Made by a program: the position numbers and the translations under genes. Shown in pieces: positions 31,133 through 39,700 of a DNA stretch of 64,000 bases (its first letter is position 1; each line of letters opens with the position of its first letter). The stretch covers positions 1 through 64,000 of the forward strand of contig CAUGOD010000008.1 in NCBI GenBank assembly GCA_959601025.1, read 5' to 3'. Source of the DNA: an uncultured Oscillospiraceae bacterium. GTDB lineage: Bacteria > Bacillota > Clostridia > Oscillospirales > Acutalibacteraceae. The notes under the pieces are model-generated. The model was not told the origin of the DNA, made no database searches, and was given only the letters and a program-made list of their open reading frames with translations.

Positions 31133-33088
31133 TTACTGTGATTCAAATAGCTGGGCCTTGCTTCCATCTGGTCGAACACGACCAATACCGCTACCATTTG
31201 TCAACAATACTCCATATGCATCTTTTTCCTTAATGGAATACTGATAATAAAGATAATCGCCGCAAAACTGGAAGCCTGACAAACTGCAGGTTTTTCCTGA
31301 CGGGAACTTTAATGGGAAATAAGCCGGCTTTTCCGCTAAATTATCAAGCGACAAGGAAAATAGGCCTTCGTTTGTGCCATCCGAATATATGAAATAAACC
31401 CGTCCCCCATAAAACTCCGGCGTCGTTCCCCTGAAAACATCCTTGACCAGCATAGTTTTCCCTGTTCCATCCGTACGCATTCTAACCAATCGCCGCATAG
31501 GGTTCATGGGATAATCGGGAGAGTCCACAGGAAGACATTCAAAAAAGTACAGCCACCCATTGTCAACCAAAAGCTTATCCGTTGCCACACTCGTACAGAT
31601 GACAAACTCGCTGCTGGCATCGGTGGTGTAAATTGTTTTTGCAGAGCCATTTGAGAGAGAGATTTGAATAATTTTCGTACACATCGGACTGGATTGCCCG
31701 ACAATCGCATAGGCATTGTTTTCATCCGCCGCCAGTCTTACTATATTTTGCGTTTTTTCGCAGCGGTAAACTTCTTTTCGGTTGTTTCCATCCTTATCCA
31801 TAGAGTAAAGAGATTGATCCCATGACGAGGCATAATCCCCTCTCGCATAATCCGGCTGGCTGGAAAAAAGAATGCTGTTTTTATTAAAGGTATATGCCAT
31901 CGTATAGCCGTCAAAAATCTTCTGTTGACCAGTACCATCCGCTTTGTAGCGGAAGATGCCGCTTTTCTCAGCGGAACTGGAATCACACTCATGGCTAAAG
32001 AGCCAAGCTCCATCTGTCCAGAAAGAGTGCAACGAATTTTCTATGGGAAGCCGTATCATACTTCCGTCTTCAGCAATACGGTATAACGGTCCGCCTAATA
32101 AACCGCCGCTCGCAATTTCTCCGTAGTAATAGTCCTCCGCTCTTTCCATAATCGGTGCTGCTGTCGTCGGTGCAGTTGCTGCTGTCGTCTTTGACTGCGT
32201 AGTTTTTGCGCCGCCCGTCGTGGTTGTTCCGGTCAGCGTATTCGTGCTTGCCGCCGTCGCCGAAGCGGAGGTGGAGATGGTCGCCACCGTCAGCTTCGGC
32301 CCCGTCAGCCGGTCGGCGAGGGCTTCCGCCTGGGCGTATGCCGCGCCCTCCGGCAGGGAGGGATACGTCCCCGGACAGCACACCGCTTCGCCGTTCTCTC
32401 CCCGCAGGATAAGATGCCGGTCGTCCCTCAGCCCATACGCAGCGAGGTCCATCAGCGCCAGCGTCCCCTCGTCGTTCGAGAGAACGTCCTCCTCTGTGTA
32501 CGTCTGTGCGAGGAAGAGCGCCTTCGTTCCCTCCGCGAGCCGGTTGATGATCTCCGTCTCCCCGCTTTCGCCGTGGACGGCGTAGGGCAGGAGGATGCTC
32601 ACCGTCTCCCCGGCATGGGCTTCTCCCTTCCATACCCGATCCACCAGCACCGCGGCCCGGGAGCGGTAAGACAGCTCGCCGCCCACCTCAAGCTCCAGCG
32701 TTTCCAGCTTCTGCACCCGGCCGGAAAAGACCGCGTCCGCTCCATCGAACAGGGCCTGTTCTTCCGCCGTTTCCCACGTCATTGGGGCGCGGACGGGCAG
32801 GTCGGGGTTTCCCACTACCCGAACCGACACGCTGCCGGTGGAATGGGGGAGCTTCACTGTCCCGCCCCGGAACAGGGGGACGAGGCAAAGCACCGCCAGC
32901 ACAAGGCAGGCCGCCAGCGCGGCGATTCCCGCCGCCCGCCGGGCCTTCGCCGGTATCCGCGTCAGCGGCGACAACGGCCGCGGCTTTTCCCCGGCCATCG
33001 CCCGCTTCAGCACCCGCTCCTCAAAATCCGCAGAGAAGGGCAGACGTTCCGCCACCGCGCGGTACCGGATCGAAAATGCATCATTCAT
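31133..33088 (-). CDS. Membrane anti-sigma-like protein with exported propeller-type sensor domain
   Basis: 651 residues, paired with the ECF sigma gene just upstream (8-base overlap). A cytoplasmic N-terminus (about 1-50) ends in a single span (about 52-72, AAGIAALAACLVLAVLCLVPLF). The exported part has a first domain (about 80-260), a Thr/Ala/Ser-rich linker (about 270-305, TTTTGGAKTTQSKTT) and a C-terminal repeat region (about 310-651) of DUF5050/propeller type with recurring DGTG and YRIAEDGS strands. By family precedent the N-terminus would hold the sigma factor and the exported part would sense a signal. The C-terminal third is visibly lower in GC and has different codon use from the first part, suggesting a fused, acquired sensor. 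Confidence 0.75.
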   Translation of the reverse strand: MNDAFSIRYRAVAERLPFSADFEERVLKRAMAGEKPRPLSPLTRIPAKARRAAGIAALAACLVLAVLCLVPLFRGGTVKLPHSTGSVSVRVVGNPDLPVRAPMTWETAEEQALFDGADAVFSGRVQKLETLELEVGGELSYRSRAAVLVDRVWKGEAHAGETVSILLPYAVHGESGETEIINRLAEGTKALFLAQTYTEEDVLSNDEGTLALMDLAAYGLRDDRHLILRGENGEAVCCPGTYPSLPEGAAYAQAEALADRLTGPKLTVATISTSASATAASTNTLTGTTTTGGAKTTQSKTTAATAPTTAAPIMERAEDYYYGEIASGGLLGGPLYRIAEDGSMIRLPIENSLHSFWTDGAWLFSHECDSSSAEKSGIFRYKADGTGQQKIFDGYTMAYTFNKNSILFSSQPDYARGDYASSWDQSLYSMDKDGNNRKEVYRCEKTQNIVRLAADENNAYAIVGQSSPMCTKIIQISLSNGSAKTIYTTDASSEFVICTSVATDKLLVDNGWLYFFECLPVDSPDYPMNPMRRLVRMRTDGTGKTMLVKDVFRGTTPEFYGGRVYFIYSDGTNEGLFSLSLDNLAEKPAYFPLKFPSGKTCSLSGFQFCGDYLYYQYSIKEKDAYGVLLTNGSGIGRVRPDGSKAQLFESQ

Positions 33089-33569
33089 CGTTAAGCCCTC
33101 CTTCCAGAGCGGCGCGCAGCCGGTCGCGGCCGCGGGCCAGCCAGGTACCCACTGTGGCGGGTTTCCGGCCAAGAATATCCGCGATCTCCTGAATACTGTA
33201 ATTTTCGTAATAATGCAGGTGGATAGCGGCGCGGTAGTTCTCCGGCAACGCCAGAACCGCCGCCAGCAGCCCGCCGTCCTCCGCCGCCAGGACGCCGAGT
33301 GCTTCCTCCAGCGGGGCGCGCTTGCGGAACCACGCCGATTTTAAAACGTTTTTGCTCCGGTTGATGGTACAGCGGAGCAGCCATGCCTTCTCATGCTCCT
33401 CGTCCGCAAAATCCGGCGGGTCGGCAAACAAGGTGAGAAACACCTCCTGCACGATATCCTCCGCGTCAGCGGTGTTCTTCACATAAGCGAACGCCACCCG
33501 CAGCAGAGTCCCGGAATACCGGCCGATCTGCCGCCGCAGGGCGTCCCGGTCGGTTTTGGTTTCCTGCAT
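33081..33569 (-). CDS. ECF-type RNA polymerase sigma factor
   Basis: 162 residues from the ATG at 33569 (an upstream ATG at 33602 has no ribosome-binding site). Region 2 includes LLRVAFAYVKNTADAEDIVQEVFLTLF with the DAEDIVQE core-binding motif (about 35-45), and region 4 includes LPENYRAAIHLHYYENYSIQEIADILGRKPATVGTWLARGRDRL (about 108-150), a good helix-turn-helix for -35 recognition. Its stop overlaps the start of the membrane anti-sigma gene, the standard arrangement. The stimulus is unknown. No promoter of its own type was identified in the 33570-33780 gap. Confidence 0.9.
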   Translation of the reverse strand: MQETKTDRDALRRQIGRYSGTLLRVAFAYVKNTADAEDIVQEVFLTLFADPPDFADEEHEKAWLLRCTINRSKNVLKSAWFRKRAPLEEALGVLAAEDGGLLAAVLALPENYRAAIHLHYYENYSIQEIADILGRKPATVGTWLARGRDRLRAALEGGLNDE

Positions 33570-33780
33570 ATTCCTGTCCCTCTCTTCAAAAAATCTCTCC
33601 ATGGCCGGCCCATAGCGGAATTCTCCCTAAAGTCTCCGTTCCTATTGGAAACACAATCCAAAGATACCGAATTTTTCACCAGGCGTATTATTGTGTGCAT
33701 ATTTCTCAAGAACTGGTATAATTTTCAAAAATCGGGCTATCTCTTTGGGATAACCCGAGGGATAACCCGACCAAAATCCA

Positions 33781-33918
33781 TTACCGTTTTCCGGCAATAT
33801 CCCGGGCAACCACTACGCCGGTGACGCTCGCCTGCATCAGGCCGCGGGTGATCCCCGCTCCATCCCCGATGGCGTACAGCCCGGGCAGGGCGGTAACATC
33901 TCCTAAAACTTTATACAT
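33781..33918 (-). pseudogene. C-terminal remnant of an FAD-dependent dehydrogenase
   Basis: On the minus strand about 45 codons read YKVLGDVTALPGLYAIGDG then AGITRGLMQASVTGVVVARDI before a stop. This is the conserved C-terminal FAD-binding end of NAD/FAD-dependent dehydrogenases of about 450-530 residues. An in-frame stop lies about ten codons upstream and no other part of the gene is present in the 490-bp gap, so it is a decayed fragment. There is no ribosome-binding site. The rest of 33570-34060 shows no gene. Confidence 0.8.
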
Positions 33919-34060
33919 TACGGGCAGCGCTTGTGCAAAACGCGATTACAGCACAAACTTTGTTACTATACAGAATCGGTTTTCCCCTGTCAAGCGTTTT
34001 TCAATAATAAAAAATTCCAGGAAGCAAACGCCGCCCCCTGGAATCGTTTTTCGTTATGCG

Positions 34061-34636
34061 TTATTTCACCACTTCGCCCATCATGCCCGGCTTAACGCCG
34101 GCGGCGTTGGACTCGTCGGTATCAATATGCATGGCCAGCGCGTATTTGCCGCTCACCCGCACAACCACGTCGCCGAACACTAGCGCGCGGCCGTCACTGT
34201 CGATCTTCACACGGACGACGTCCTTATCCTTCAGCCCGAACTCCTCCGCGTCGGCCGGGGTCATGTGGATGTGGCGCTTCGCGGCGATCACGCCCTGCGC
34301 CAGCTCGACCTCCCCCTTCGGGCCGACCAGCTTGCAGGCGCCGGAACCGGCGATATCACCCGATTCTCGAACCGGCGCATCCACACCGATGGAACGCGCG
34401 TCGGTCAGCGACAGCTCCACCTGGGTGTCGGGACGGACCGGGCCGAGGATGGTGACGCCTGCCAGCGTCTTTTTGGCGCCGACCACGTCCACCCGCTCGG
34501 TGCAGGCGAACTGCCCGGGCTGGGACAGGTCCTTTTTATTGGTCAGCTGATAGCCTTCGCCGAAGAGGGTCTCCAGATCCTTCTGAGAGAGGTGGACGTG
34601 CCGTGCGGAGGTTTCCACCAACACTTGATTTTTCAT
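34061..34636 (-). CDS. pduL: Phosphate propanoyltransferase, PduL type
   Basis: 191 residues. It interconverts acyl-CoA and acyl phosphate (propanoyl or acetyl), a Pta-like step for ATP generation with acetate kinase. It contains the two beta-barrel PduL domains with the zinc-binding HVHLS (about 14) and the paired RHIHMTPADAEEFG (about 121), and GKYALAMHIDTDESNAAG near the C-terminus. There is no N-terminal encapsulation helix and no microcompartment gene nearby, so it is probably a soluble phosphotransacylase. The ATG is preceded by AAAGGGATG. It is monocistronic, divergent from the glycosylase gene across array E. Confidence 0.9.
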   Translation of the reverse strand: MKNQVLVETSARHVHLSQKDLETLFGEGYQLTNKKDLSQPGQFACTERVDVVGAKKTLAGVTILGPVRPDTQVELSLTDARSIGVDAPVRESGDIAGSGACKLVGPKGEVELAQGVIAAKRHIHMTPADAEEFGLKDKDVVRVKIDSDGRALVFGDVVVRVSGKYALAMHIDTDESNAAGVKPGMMGEVVK

Positions 34637-34703
34637 TTCTCTAACATCCCTTTCCGAAATCTTTCTCTATTGTACCGCGCCCGCCCTGTTTTTTCAAGCG
34701 GCG

Positions 34704-34945
34704 TTATGATATAATGTCGTTAGGCGCCGCCGGCAAAGGCCGGCATAGCATCCGGCCGGGCGGCGCTATAGTATTAATGTCGGCAGGGAGAAATGCGACA
34801 GCATTTCTCGATTGCGCCGCCGAAAAGCGTTGGCAGAGAACCCGGCCGGGCGGCGTTATGGTATAATGTCGGCAGGGAGAAATGCGACAGCATTTCTCGA
34901 TTGCGCCGCCGGAAAGCGTTGGCAGAGAACCCGGCCGGGCGGCGC
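34704..34945 (+). repeat. Dispersed hairpin repeat, array E (one short and two full units)
   Basis: The first unit (34704-34766) keeps the TATAAT box and GC-rich inverted repeat but lacks the GAGAAATGC/GCATTTCTC hairpin. Units 2 and 3 are nearly identical to each other and give the clearest consensus: hairpin 1 at 34877-34898, then GCGCCGCC...GGCGGCGC. The array ends 47 bp before the glycosylase start, pointing toward it. Confidence 0.93.
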
Positions 34946-34991
34946 AAAATATGACAGGTATTTTCACTTTTTAAAAAGGCAGGATAACGCT

Positions 34992-35591
34992 ATGGAACAA
35001 CGGGATTGGAATACCCTCGCAGCGGAATGCCGGGGCTGCACAGCCTGCGGCCTCGCCGCCACCCGCACCAACGTGGTGTTCGGCGTGGGAAAAACCGACG
35101 CGGAGGTACTGTTCGTCGGAGAGGGGCCGGGAGAAAACGAAGACCTGCAGGGCGAGCCCTTCGTCGGCCGCGGCGGACAACTGCTGGATAAAATGCTTGC
35201 CGCCGTGGGATTATCCCGCGAGCACAACATATACATCGCCAACATCGTCAAATGCCGCCCCCCCAGGAACCGCGATCCGCTGCCGGAGGAACAGGACGCC
35301 TGCATCGGCTGGCTGCGGGAGCAGTTTCGGCTGATCCGGCCGAAAATCGTGGTCTGTCTCGGCCGGGTGGCGGCCTGCCGGCTGATCTCGCCCGATTTCA
35401 AGGTGACCCGGCAGCACGGCCAGTTTTTTGAGAAAAGCGGCGTCCTGATGATGGGGACGCTGCATCCTGCCGCCCTTCTCCGCAACCCGAACCAGAAGCC
35501 GGACGCCTTCGCCGATTTTCTCGCCCTGCGGGATAAGATCGAACAGGTGTGTACCCATACTACGTTGGTATACCCCGAGGGGGACGATTAA
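34992..35591 (+). CDS. Uracil-DNA glycosylase, family 4/5 (Fe-S)
   Basis: 199 residues. It removes uracil from DNA. Family 4 marks: the N-terminal 4Fe-4S ligands CRGCTACGL (Cys13, 16, 19 region), VLFVGEGPGENEDLQGEPFVGRGGQLLDKML (about 38-69, catalytic GEGPG motif), NIVKCRPPRNRDP (about 83-95) with the second pair of cysteines, and the C-terminal GTLHPAALLRNP (about 155). Length is typical. The ATG at 34992 follows AGGCAGGA; apparent upstream coding is repeat array E. It is alone in its unit. Confidence 0.92.
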   Translation: MEQRDWNTLAAECRGCTACGLAATRTNVVFGVGKTDAEVLFVGEGPGENEDLQGEPFVGRGGQLLDKMLAAVGLSREHNIYIANIVKCRPPRNRDPLPEEQDACIGWLREQFRLIRPKIVVCLGRVAACRLISPDFKVTRQHGQFFEKSGVLMMGTLHPAALLRNPNQKPDAFADFLALRDKIEQVCTHTTLVYPEGDD

Positions 35592-35626
35592 TGCCCCTCC
35601 AGGGGCGAGTTCCGCCCAAGCAGGCT

Positions 35627-36169
35627 TCACCGGATATCCCGCCGGGTCTTCCGCGCCGCCAGCCGGGCGGCGATCCCCGACGCGGCGTAAACCGGCTGCA
35701 GCGCATAGGGACGAAGCCGCGCGGTTTCCCGCAGCGAACAGATTTTATCCGCCAGGCAGATCAGCCATGCCTCCCGGTAACGGGGAGGGGTCGGGGTCAG
35801 CGGCCACATATGCCGCAGAATGATATCCCGCTCCACCGGATTGAGGGCGAGCAGGCGCCGGACGTTCTCCAGCGCCGTTCCGGGATGGGTAAAGCCGTGC
35901 CAGCGGTGGCCGTCGTCCTTTTCATGCCAGTCATACAGAAAATAATCATGCAGCATCGCGCCCCGGATCAGGCTTCGGGCGTCGCATGGCCGGCGGAGCC
36001 GCAGGCTCATCCGATAGCTGAGATAAGCGACCGACACACAGTGCCGCAGGCAGGACGTGTCCCCATGCTGAAGGAACGATTCCATCCGGTCGAGGGGGAC
36101 CTCCTCCAGCAGTTCCCGGAGACAGGTGGTAAAAAAGCGGTATTTTTCCTCCGGGATTCCGTCCCTCAT
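35627..36169 (-). CDS. HD-domain phosphohydrolase
   Basis: 180 residues with one HD domain. The metal ligands are visible as HCVSVAYLSYRMSLRL (about 42), the HD pair in GAMLHDYFLYDWH (about 70-82), and HRWHGFTHPGTALENV (about 88-102), with a further Asp in ADKICSLRET (about 145). Clostridial relatives are annotated as HD phosphohydrolases of unknown substrate. It overlaps the upstream metallophosphoesterase gene by 4 bases (ATGA), so the two are translated together. Confidence 0.86.
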   Translation of the reverse strand: MRDGIPEEKYRFFTTCLRELLEEVPLDRMESFLQHGDTSCLRHCVSVAYLSYRMSLRLRRPCDARSLIRGAMLHDYFLYDWHEKDDGHRWHGFTHPGTALENVRRLLALNPVERDIILRHMWPLTPTPPRYREAWLICLADKICSLRETARLRPYALQPVYAASGIAARLAARKTRRDIR

Positions 36170-36861
36170 CGCTTCCCGCCCTCTTTCTCCCGCTTTTCAT
36201 GCACCGGCACAATTTCGCGGAAAACGGCAAGATGCCGCTTGCTCATCGGCTTATCAAGATGGAGACAGCCGAAAAACCACCGGGTATATTCCACGCTGTC
36301 CTCGATGGTGTTCAGATAAATATTCACGCCGTCGATCCGTTCGCCCTTTCCGCTCATGTAGCCGCGGGCTTTGCCGGAAGGCTCGTGGGTCAGGATAAAA
36401 TCCACCTTGTTTCCCGCTTCCTCCAGCCGGCGGCGGCCGGCGAGCATTTCTTCGGCAGTGGGCATTTCCTCCTCCCACCAGGTTTTGGCGTCGGTGCGGA
36501 GGTTGGGGTCGGGCGTCTCGCCGCCGCCGAACGCGAAATAGGTTTCGTATTCGATGGTGTAAATCTCCCCCCGCAGGAGGTGCATCAGATTTTCCCCGAT
36601 CGCCTGCACCTTGCCGCCGTTCCATTCGGTAACGGGGTATTCTTTCAGCAGATCGTAATTCTCATGCCGTCCGTCCAGGAACAGCACGGTATACGGAAGG
36701 CGGGCGAATTTTTTGAGCAGCGCCCGCTCCTGCCTGCCGCCGTCCCAGAGAAAGCCGAAATCCCCGCAGACGATCAGGGTATCGCCCTTTTTCAGGCGGC
36801 GGGCGGCGGAGGATGTAAAGCGGGAATAGTCCCCGTGGGTGTCGCCGGTGATATAAACCAT
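36166..36861 (-). CDS. Metallophosphoesterase (calcineurin-like)
   Basis: 231 residues of the Ser/Thr phosphatase-like superfamily. Metal motifs: TGDTHGD (about 5), CGDFGFLWD (about 32), DGRHENYDL (about 61, the GNHE equivalent written DGRHEN), LTHEPSG (about 166) and GCLHLD near 207 as the GHxH equivalent. The ATG at 36861 is preferred to an ATG 12 codons earlier because the GGAAAGGCAGG site lies between them. It is the first gene of a two-gene unit with the HD protein. The substrate is unknown. Confidence 0.86.
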   Translation of the reverse strand: MVYITGDTHGDYSRFTSSAARRLKKGDTLIVCGDFGFLWDGGRQERALLKKFARLPYTVLFLDGRHENYDLLKEYPVTEWNGGKVQAIGENLMHLLRGEIYTIEYETYFAFGGGETPDPNLRTDAKTWWEEEMPTAEEMLAGRRRLEEAGNKVDFILTHEPSGKARGYMSGKGERIDGVNIYLNTIEDSVEYTRWFFGCLHLDKPMSKRHLAVFREIVPVHEKREKEGGKR

Positions 36862-37098
36862 ATATGGACCTGCCTTTCCGAAAACTTCTCCAGCCATCCG
36901 ATGTATCCGCCTGGGGAATCGCGCCCGGCGCGGGGGGCATAAGCCATGGATGGTGACAATATTGTTACTGGAAATGTCCGGCGGATTTGCTATACTAAAA
37001 GAAGAAGCGAAAGCTCCGGCCGGGAAGAGGATGGAATGGATTAAGAGGATCGAAGAACCCTTTTCCCTTATATTATATCAAAACATTGGGGATTGTCT

Positions 37099-38475
37099 AT
37101 GAACAGAACAAAGAAAATCCGGATTTCGGCTTTGATGCTTATTCTGGCGCTGCTGCTCGCGCTGTGCGGCGCTCCTCTGGGCGCGGCGGCCTCCTATGAG
37201 CTGCCCGCCGACGTTTCCATCAACGCGCAGGCGGCGCTGGTGGTTGGTCTCGGCCCCACCCAGGCGGACGACACCGTGTTATATGAACGGGACGCCGACG
37301 CGATGAAATCCCCCGCGGCGCTGATTAAATTTATGGTCGCGGCGGTCTCCATCCAGATGATCCGGGACAAGGATATTGACATTGACACGGCGACCGGCAC
37401 TTATACGGTGGAGTCTTTTAACCGCTTTGCGGGGACCGGCCTGACCGACGCAAATATGAAATTCGGGGAAACCTGGACCATCCGGGACCTGCTCTCCATG
37501 TCCTCCATCCGTACGGCGGCCGACGCCTGTATGACCCTGGCGGTAACCCTGGCCGGAAGCGAGGAGCAGTTTGTCGCGGAGATGAACGCCACTGCGCAGA
37601 AAATCGGTTGTGAAAACACGTCGTTCGCCAACGTGACCGGCATCGACCATATCAATCAGTATACCTCCGCCCGGGACATTTACCGCATCATGCGGTACGC
37701 CATGGATTTTCCGGAATTCGAATCCCTGTTCGCCGCTTCCCAGTATACAGCCACCCCGGTCAGCGGAGGGGACGGCGACTGCTCCCTCCCCAGCTCCAAC
37801 GACATGCTTCGGCAGTCCACCAAATATTATTACGAGCCGCTGGCCTTCGGAACAACCGGATACACCGACTCGGCAGGGCGCTGCCTCGCTTCGGTCGCGC
37901 GGGACAGCGGATACGAGTATCTTGTCGTGGTGCTCGGCTGTCCCGAGCAGAACAGCGAAGGGGAGAGCGGCGTCCATTTCCGGGACAGCAAGACCCTTTA
38001 CCGCTGGGCTTTTAACAATTTCACCTATAAAACCCTGCTGAGCAAAAACGAGCCGGTGACCCAGCTGCCGGTTCGCCTGGCCTGGAACCGGGACAGCGTG
38101 ACGCTGGTGCCCGAAACCAATTTTTCCGCCACCGTGGCCAACGATCTGGATCCCTCCACTATTCTGAAAAAGGAAACCCTCACGGCGGACATGGTAGACG
38201 CGCCGGTCACCAAGGGCGAGGTATACGGCAAGGTAGAGCTGTTCATCAACGTGGATCAGAAGATCGGGGAGGTCAACCTGATCGCAAGCGAATCGGTGGA
38301 GCGCAGCCAAATCCTCTCCCTCTGGGCGGATGTGCAGAAGTTCCTGACTTCTCCCTGGTTTTATGGGGGGCTGGCACTGCTTGGCGTGCTGTTGGTGGGG
38401 TACATTATCCTGAACATTGTCCACAACCGCCGCCGTCGCCGCAACCGGATGAAAAAAGTGAAAAAATACCGATAA
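37099..38475 (+). CDS. Degenerate peptidase S11 (D,D-carboxypeptidase) homologue, probable pseudoenzyme
   Basis: 458 residues. It has a signal peptide (1-31), an S11-like domain (about 40-310), a beta domain, one C-terminal span (about 417-437) and a very basic tail (NRRRRRNRMKKVKKYR). It is clearly homologous to DacA/PBP5, but all three catalytic motifs are altered: SxxK reads ALIK (Ala74, Lys77), SxN reads T-A-A (139-141) and KTG reads TTG (252-254). The surrounding sequence (SPAALIKFM, GYTDSAG) is otherwise conserved, so this is not random decay. It may bind peptidoglycan or regulate another enzyme without catalysis. The ATG at 37099 is chosen over a TTG two codons earlier because of the GGGGAT spacing. 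Confidence 0.86.
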   Translation: MNRTKKIRISALMLILALLLALCGAPLGAAASYELPADVSINAQAALVVGLGPTQADDTVLYERDADAMKSPAALIKFMVAAVSIQMIRDKDIDIDTATGTYTVESFNRFAGTGLTDANMKFGETWTIRDLLSMSSIRTAADACMTLAVTLAGSEEQFVAEMNATAQKIGCENTSFANVTGIDHINQYTSARDIYRIMRYAMDFPEFESLFAASQYTATPVSGGDGDCSLPSSNDMLRQSTKYYYEPLAFGTTGYTDSAGRCLASVARDSGYEYLVVVLGCPEQNSEGESGVHFRDSKTLYRWAFNNFTYKTLLSKNEPVTQLPVRLAWNRDSVTLVPETNFSATVANDLDPSTILKKETLTADMVDAPVTKGEVYGKVELFINVDQKIGEVNLIASESVERSQILSLWADVQKFLTSPWFYGGLALLGVLLVGYIILNIVHNRRRRRNRMKKVKKYR

Positions 38476-38478
38476 GGG

Positions 38479-38520
38479 GGAACTGCCGGACAATGCGAAG
38501 CATTGTCCGGCAGTTCCTTT
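38479..38520 (+). terminator. Strong terminator after the S11 homologue
   Basis: An 18-bp perfect stem (GGAACTGCCGGACAATGC with complement, 3-base loop) is followed by TTT. A second palindrome, CCGGCTTTCGCC-gta-complement, at about 38562-38588 lies before the convergent AraC gene. Confidence 0.85.
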
Positions 38521-38599
38521 GAAAAAGCCCTTGCGCGCCATAGCTGGCGGCGCGCATTTTCCGGCTTTCGCCGTAGGCGAAAGCCGGCAGCCGTATCAT

Positions 38600-39349
38600 T
38601 TACTTTCCGCCTGCACTTCCAGCGTACCCGGTCGGGCTGACGCCGGTCTTTTTTTTGAACACACGGGAAAAGTAATAGGGGTCAGGAAATCCCGCCATAT
38701 GGGCGATTTCCCGGGTAGTCAGCCCCGAAACGCTCTGCTGGCCAAGCAGTTTTTTGGCATACTGCACCCTCAGATCGGTGAGATAGGCCGTCGGCGTCAC
38801 GCCGGTCGCCCGCCGAAACCGGCGGCGGAAATAGTCCGAGCAGTAGCCGGTTTTCTCCATCGCCTCGCCCACCCGGAAGCCGGGGTTTGTGAGGTTCTCC
38901 GTCAGCAGGTTCTCAAACGCCGCCACTTCCGGGTCAGGCTCCGGCACGGCGGACCACCCCACCAGCAGCTGGAGCATTGTCTCCCCGAGCGCGTTCACCA
39001 GCGCCGTATAGTTGGCCTCCTGTTGATGAAACGCGTTATACGCATAGGAAAACAGCGTGTGGAATCGCCCTTCGGTATCATCCAGAAAGGCCGGAACCAC
39101 CTCCTCGCCGGGAGGGAGAAACCCCTCCGCCTGGAAGTACATATCCCGAAACCCTTCCTCCGACACCGTCCCATGCGGGACGCCGGGCGGCTGGCAGAGA
39201 ATCACGCCGGGAAAGACGTCAAATTTCGTTTCTCCGATGGTATGGACGGCCCGGCCCTCCAGATACAGCACAACCTCCCAGTCGTTGTGCTGATGCCGGG
39301 GCGCCCTCGTCAGAAGACTGGATGCGGCACCAATCAATTTGATTTCCAT
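38600..39349 (-). CDS. AraC-family transcriptional regulator
   Basis: 249 residues. The N-terminal cupin-like sensing domain (about 1-120: HQHNDWEVVLYLEGRAVHTIGETKFDVFPG, with QPPGVPHG) suits a small sugar-type ligand. The C-terminal pair of helix-turn-helix motifs (about 150-245) ends with the family signature IAHMAGFPDPYYFSRVFKKKTGVSPTGY. The ATG at 39349 follows AAGGAGAG; upstream in-frame codons fall in the leader. It is divergent from the dehydrogenase at 39701, with array F (minus strand) between, so it may regulate that gene and the isomerase beyond. Confidence 0.9.
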   Translation of the reverse strand: MEIKLIGAASSLLTRAPRHQHNDWEVVLYLEGRAVHTIGETKFDVFPGVILCQPPGVPHGTVSEEGFRDMYFQAEGFLPPGEEVVPAFLDDTEGRFHTLFSYAYNAFHQQEANYTALVNALGETMLQLLVGWSAVPEPDPEVAAFENLLTENLTNPGFRVGEAMEKTGYCSDYFRRRFRRATGVTPTAYLTDLRVQYAKKLLGQQSVSGLTTREIAHMAGFPDPYYFSRVFKKKTGVSPTGYAGSAGGK

Positions 39350-39426
39350 GGCGGGTTCTCTCCTTAAATGAGCCGGCTTCTGCGTCGGTTTTTCCAGCGC
39401 GCCGTCCGCTCCTATTTCAATCACAG

Positions 39427-39490
39427 TGCGCCGCCCGACCGGATGCTATACCGGCCTTTTCCGGCGGCGCCTAACGACATTGTACCATAA
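39427..39490 (-). repeat. Dispersed hairpin repeat, short form (array F)
   Basis: A single short unit on the minus strand: a drifted box (GTACAAT after ATG), TGTCGTTAGGCGCCGCC and the GC-rich inverted repeat, without the ATGC hairpin. It has the same internal deletion as the first unit of array E. It lies 78 bp ahead of the AraC gene and points toward it. The rest of 39350-39700 holds no gene. Confidence 0.85.
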
Positions 39491-39700
39491 AAATCGGTTT
39501 TGTCCATCTCGAAGTCGCTTTGCTCGATTTTCTTTTCCACCGCCGGATGATAGAATGAACAAAACAGAGAATTTTCAGATGTTTTCCCCGGCAGGCTGGA
39601 TTTTTGCCCAAAGCGTAAACGTTTTATCAAAGGCCCTGAACAGGCTCGGACGCGTAAGTATCCCAAATATATAACAATTACAATAGGGGAGGAATCGGTT

